From Tetracentron sinense (Eukaryota > Streptophyta > Magnoliopsida > Trochodendrales > Trochodendraceae): 64,000 nucleotides of DNA. Position 1 is the stretch's first letter. Every line of letters begins with the position of its first letter. Both the position numbers and the translations under genes were made by a program. The stretch covers positions 53,628,627-53,692,626 of the forward strand of contig CM026554.1 in assembly GCA_015143295.1 (NCBI GenBank). Direction: 5' to 3'. The notes under the pieces were generated by a model. The model ran no database searches. It worked only from the letters and a program-made list of their open reading frames with translations, and was not told the origin of the DNA. This document shows positions 59,161 to 64,000 of this stretch, in pieces.

Positions 59161-60326
59161 GTATTGAGATCAAACTAATCCCATAAATGGATTATACACC
59201 CATTCCAAGCAAATCAACACTTGTGTGAGAGCCAAGCAGTGAGAGTCACACAAATTATTAAACATCAAAACTAAAACTTCGATATAGATGTATTAGAATT
59301 TCAAAAGATAAATGCATCAAATAATGAGAAAATTTTACTTCAGTGGGATAGCAAGACAAGGATATAAAATTGAAAAACTCTCAGTCTAAAGTATTTAGTG
59401 ACTCAATCAAAACAGATGAGAAATCCAAGAAAAGAAATACTGAAGGTGAAGCTTTTAATTCCTCTACTGAAATCCAAGATAAGAGATGCTAGAAACACAA
59501 CCTACTATTCTAGCTTCCCAATTAAACTCAATTCAAAATCCATGAATTGAACTTGCAATTACTTGAACAGCCAACTATAGGTCTTCTGGGTTCAACTTCA
59601 TGGAACGAAACATTAATACTGCAACAACACAAGTCAACTTCTAATGAATCTCCTAGCACAAATCTGCAATTAAAACCACAAATTTGTGATGTTTCAAATA
59701 ACTATCATTAAAAAAAATTAATCATGATGCCTGAACTGCTGGTTCATGTGGATGGAGCAGTAGTTTGGGCATCTATAATATAGCACATGAGGCCCCAACT
59801 TCTTGTGAAACATGATGATAACTACCACCCCGAATCCATAAGCTGTTCCAGCTTAAAATACCCCAGTCCATTCTGTAATTAGCCTTCTTTTGTCAGTTAC
59901 TTAATCACAAAATCATAACTAAAAAAGAAAGGAAAACTATAAAGATAGGCAAATAAGAGGTGAGACAAACACCCATATTAATTTATCATTAATAATCAAT
60001 ATGGATAACTTTCAGCTGGATTTTGAACAATTCTAATACATTAATCCCAGCAAACAAATAACCAAAGAGTGAACCACATCATACATCCAGAAACCACATC
60101 GTTTTGGGGGCCCCTCTCCAACTCTCCAACCATCCCTCTCGGCTCCCCTCACTGAACATTGAAAAAAAGTCACAAATTGCAACTATTATCTAACTTACCT
60201 ACCTTAAATAATAGAAAAAAAAAAGAGTTGAAATGTAGAAAAGAAATCAAGTAGTGTAGCTTGGATATAACCAAATGTTCATGCTATGAAATAAAGACAT
60301 TGACATCCCATGCCCAATAGCCTTGC

Positions 60327-60392
60327 TGGTAGCTTCTTCCCCTTTCTCAACATCTCGAATATCTCAACAACTCGCTTTGGAGTAACATCTTC
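60327..60392 (-). pseudogene. Exon relic of NDUFV2 (complex I 24-kDa subunit)
   Basis: On the minus strand, after a 3' splice site (ttacttag), the frame reads EDVTPKRVVEIFEMLRKG, then KKLP. It closely follows the plant mitochondrial complex I 24-kDa subunit segment that precedes its C-terminal KPPHGTQ block. The similarity then stops, and no neighbouring exon is seen. It is probably a captured fragment, possibly inside the Helitron whose 3' end is at 59129. Not functional. Confidence 0.65.
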
Positions 60393-62280
60393 CTAAGTAA
60401 AATGAAGAGAACATAGATAATTCCAACAAGTTGGGGATACATAAGTGATAAGACATTACTGTTATGGACCCCCATAGTAATTGTAGTTATATATATACGT
60501 CAGAACCATTGGAATAATCAACCACTGTGATCATGGGAGCATTTACAGTTTTACACATCCCTAGTTTGCTCTTCTCATACTTTCAAATAAACACAGTCAG
60601 ATTCTGTGACCATCATATTCATCATGTTAAACTAAAATTTTCATAAATAAGAAGTTTAGGCATTTATATATAATATTACCTGTAGAAAGGATTGGAAGGA
60701 AAGTTTTAGCCAACTAAAAAGCCCTAAACGCAGCCATCGTAAAAACCACCGGAAGTGAGAGGCTTGTTCGGAGGGTGGTACTTGGTAGGGAAATGAGAGG
60801 TTTCAGTTGCCCAAAGAACCCCAAAATCACACCCAAGACTTGTTGATCCTATACAGATTGGCAAAGTCTACTTGGTTGCTATGCCCAAAAATAGGTTCTC
60901 ATGTGGCAAGCAACCCGGTTGCTCTTATTCTTTTGAGCTTCAATTCGCCCCGAAAACTGGTTGCTCTTATTCCTCTTTAATCCTCCCTAGCACCACTATT
61001 AGCAATAATAATGATATAAGGAAGCAGCAAATGATAAGCTAAATCTAACAAACCTTCACATGTTTCACCCTTATACAATCAGAATCAAATCTGGACAAAT
61101 CATGTGAAAATAAAATTAGGAAGCAAATAATCAAAATCGAATCTGGACAAATCATGTGAAATTAAAATTAGGAAGCAAATAATCAAATTCCAGGTTTAAA
61201 AAAAAAATCAAAGCAGAATGGAATATAAATAAGGAAATAAGGAAGCAATCTCCCCACTTGAGCGATGGCCGAACTCATGTGCCAGGCCAGGTTTGAGCTT
61301 ACCTCAACTAGGCACCACAAACTAAACAAGACTAAGGGTAAAGGCCTCAAGTGCCAGGCTAGGCCAGGCTTGGACTTACCCCAACTGGGCACCATAGGTG
61401 ATAGGTCCTCGATCCATTCTCATGGATAGAATTGGTAGGCAATCAAAGGTTAAGATCTTGCTTGAGTTCCAATCTTTAGCCCGCAATGTAAACCATTCAG
61501 TGTACCAAGCAAACTTAAGCTAGAATCGAATCAGCTAACAGTGGGGTGAGATGATGAACCTGAACATGCTTGAGTTCCGAAAACATACAGTTGTTATGAT
61601 CTAGTGATCCATAACAATAAGATACATGGGCCCATTAGAGATGCAGAAGTAGCGAATGAGACCCACTCATAATGCCCCAAGTCCCATTAAAGTGAGCATG
61701 CTAAACTTTTTCAGGAGATCTGAAGGGGAAAAACACCGTCACGAACACGCGTCAGCTACAGCTCCACACACGCTCTAGTTTACCGGTAGAAGGTTGGAGT
61801 GGAGGGTGTGACACCCTGACCTGTACTCCGATGGTAAAGTAGATGTAGAAGATGATGAACAGTAAACTTTGAAATAGGCACTGAAAGTTATGCAAGATTC
61901 TGGGAAGCACTGAACAAGTATCCTCTGAAGTACTGCCAAAAACGTGATTTCAAGCACTGAAAATCACGGGGTATTTATAGGGTAAGGTTGGTATGGCCAT
62001 CGATGACCATGGATGGCCATAGATGTCCATACCACGTGTCCTGCACTCATTGCCAAATATGTCAGACATATCTGTCACCTGTTGCATCACACGTGAGAGC
62101 CTACTATGAGTTTAGTCGGTCGGGATCTGACAGTACGCAGAAGTGACCAGCATTAAATGCCAAGACAGTGCTTTCGGCACAAAACAGTGCTTTCGGTACA
62201 CATGTCAGAATTATGGATCACCTCCTGATTACTTCCTCCTACGAGTCGGTCTCGTTATTGACTCGAGCTCGGTTACGGTG
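60393..62280. other. Spacer or transposon interior, no gene found
   Basis: It holds a 52-bp tandem duplication (61088-61191; unit aatctggacaaatcatgtga...), a degenerate repeat of gtgccaggc..gcttacc..aactaggcacca (61270-61395), and accatggatggccatagatg repeats (61995-62035). Confidence 0.4.
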
Positions 62281-62284
62281 TAGA

Positions 62285-62495
62285 TGTCTTAAAATACAGT
62301 CAGGACATCGTTGTCGGTGAGACAACGGACTCGTTGTTCATGTAACGACAAAAACGTTGTCAAGAGTACAACGGTTACGTTGTGCTTCAGACAACGAGCA
62401 CGTTGTCAAGCCACAACGGAAGCGTTATTCTACAAGAAAACAAAGACGTCGTAATGCGCACAACGTGAATGTTGTGCATCAGACAACGTGTGATC
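62285..62495. repeat. Cluster of CGTTGT/ACAACG words
   Basis: At least eleven copies of CGTTGT or its complement ACAACG in about 200 bases, on both strands and irregularly spaced. It lies upstream of the gag-like fossil and may be its LTR or promoter. Confidence 0.7.
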
Positions 62496-62889
62496 CCTCT
62501 ATTTTAAGCATGTGACCCCAACTCGTGTCCACGTGTCACTTTCGTTAACAAAACAACAAAAACGAGCTCGTTCTCCAACGCTAAGTTGATTTTATGAATT
62601 TTATCCGTTACAATTTGCCCCTTTATGATGTTTGGAACGTAGTTCGAAGTGTCATAAACGGACAAAAAGATCATACCTGGCACTGCTCCAGAAGATGTAA
62701 CGTTGCGTGCTTTAAACGCTCGCTGAGAAGATCGACCGTTCACGCCAGCTGGCTGCGCGTGCGAGCCGTCACGTTGCGTTAATGCGGACAGGCTGTCATC
62801 ATTGCCGTTTCGATTTTCAAAACGCTTTAATAACTCTGACGGTTACTCTCTTTTGGTGAAAAGACGATCTTGTCACTGCTCTTCTCCCC

Positions 62890-64000
62890 TTTGACACAGG
62901 TGTACGGCTCTGATGAAGGATAGTGGTGTAGTTTCACATATCTGTGCTCCATCGAACGCACCTTCTCTTTCACCCTGTTCCTTCAAGTACTGTTACTCTG
63001 CCGAATTTTTTTTTCTCAACCGAAAGTTCGTCTTCCTCAAGCTCTCAACAGTCTCTCTCAGTCGCCTTCTGTTCGGTATGCTCTTCACCCTTCTCCTTAA
63101 TATTTCTTACTGTTTCTCCCTCTCTCTCTTCTTCTTTGGTTCTTTGAATGATTCTACTCTGGGTATTCTCTGTGTTCTGTTCACTGTTCTTTGTTCCTTT
63201 TCGCTGTTTCTTCCAACTACTATGGCTGCCAACATTCCCGTAGAACCCACTAGGTTAGAGGAAGTTAAGCCCTACTGAAGATGAGGCTAGTTGCACAGGT
63301 AGCGCACCTCATGGTGCCTACATCGAACAATCCTCAGCTCTGCGCCAACATCAGTTGGCACATCTGAACCACTACAGGGAACGTTTCGACTTCCCTTCCC
63401 ACGTCAATCTCCACTTCAAGCGAGATGACGCTCTCATTAATAAGCGTTCTGCTTGTACCGTCGTCTACCTCTCCTAGCTCGAGGCTGGCCTCCGCTTCCC
63501 TCTCCATCCCATCCTGGATAACATTCTGTCCACCTTGCAACTCGCACCGGGACAAATGCATCCGAGCTTCTACAAATATATGTCCATGATGATCAAATTC
63601 ATCAAGGACGGTTACCCAATAGAAGCTAGGCATCTATTCCACTTCAGCCATGCTGTCAGATGCCGAGGCACTGACGATGGTTTGTTCTGCTACTACTCGT
63701 GGAACAAGAAACCTCTACATCCAGAGCTCGTCTCTGGCATTCTCGATAGAGAAAGAGGGTGGAAAGCCACTCCCTTCGTTGTTTCTGGGGGCTGGAAAGC
63801 TGAAACTTCCACTGTGCCCAATGTTTTCCAAGATAAACCAGGTAACACGATACCGTTGTCCGTTGTGCACCACTGTTCTGACTCTGTTTTCGTTGTACGT
63901 TGTATGCTTTCGTCCTGCTGACTCTCGTTGTACTCATTCTGCTTTTTTCTGTGTGCAGTTGACGGAAAGAAGATCACATATAAGAAGTTGGCCCCAGAAG
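62890..64000 (+). mobile_element. Gypsy-type retroelement gag-like fossil, cut by the window edge
   Basis: The protein-like part (about 63330-63850) carries the plant 'putative gypsy type transposon' domain (PF04195-like): RFPLHPILDNILSTLQLAPG followed by QMHPSFYKYMSMMIKF and a GLFCYYSWNKKPLHPE block. It is broken (at least one break) and continues past 64000. No LTR pair can be seen within the window, so ends and age are unknown. The upstream 400 bases are a pyrimidine-rich leader. Confidence 0.65.

Noticed and set aside
61640-61642. TCTCTAATGGG on the minus strand as the 5' end of the 59129 Helitron
   Set aside because: The TC after A is right, but the following bases do not resemble the two better Helitron starts in the window, so it could be chance.

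Overview
The window is nuclear DNA from a flowering plant, most likely a dicot. Evidence: AT-rich spacers, GT-AG introns, plant-type genes (a CRM-domain RNA-binding protein, a family-17 glycosyltransferase, PCH2/TRIP13, a XERICO-like RING protein), a Ty3/gypsy element primed by initiator Met-tRNA, plant SINEs, Helitrons and a decayed piece of plastid DNA. Nothing bacterial or viral is present beyond retroelement fossils. I cannot name the species.

Host genes supported from the sequence: (1) CRM-domain gene, + strand, 2425-4108, two visible exons, 5' end not found; (2) GT17 glycosyltransferase, - strand, 9697-11689, two coding exons; (3) a small conserved plant protein of unknown function, - strand, 45125-45532; (4) PCH2/TRIP13 AAA+ ATPase, + strand, 48325-55682, 14 coding exons that splice cleanly to 454 codons; (5) a RING-H2 protein, - strand, 56779-57198. 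Broken gene pieces: a PPR pseudogene (42100-42446), an NDUFV2 exon relic (60327-60392), a MYB/SANT relic inside a PIF/Harbinger element (32141-32479), and plastid atpB with its upstream spacer (about 46620-47075).

The rest is mostly layered mobile DNA. At 13.3-23.6 kb a young, nearly whole gypsy element (13700-23478, LTRs about 2.3 kb and over 99% alike) sits inside a small TIR element, with the TSD gagcc. At 29.5-34.7 kb an old non-coding LTR element has a 2.75-kb PIF/Harbinger transposon in its 5' LTR, with TSD TAA. At 26.4-27.4 kb a Helitron carries two copies of a palindromic MITE that recurs about six times in the window. PCH2 intron 6 holds a complete 508-bp Helitron. The right edge enters a gypsy-type gag-like fossil preceded by a dense CGTTGT/ACAACG cluster.

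The five host genes are unrelated in pathway (organellar or nuclear RNA binding, Golgi glycan synthesis, unknown, meiotic HORMA remodelling, ubiquitin ligation) and do not form a cluster. I found no convincing undescribed biosynthetic or defence system. The interest lies in the nested insertions, the recurrent MITE families with readable target-site duplications, and the gene and organelle fragments.
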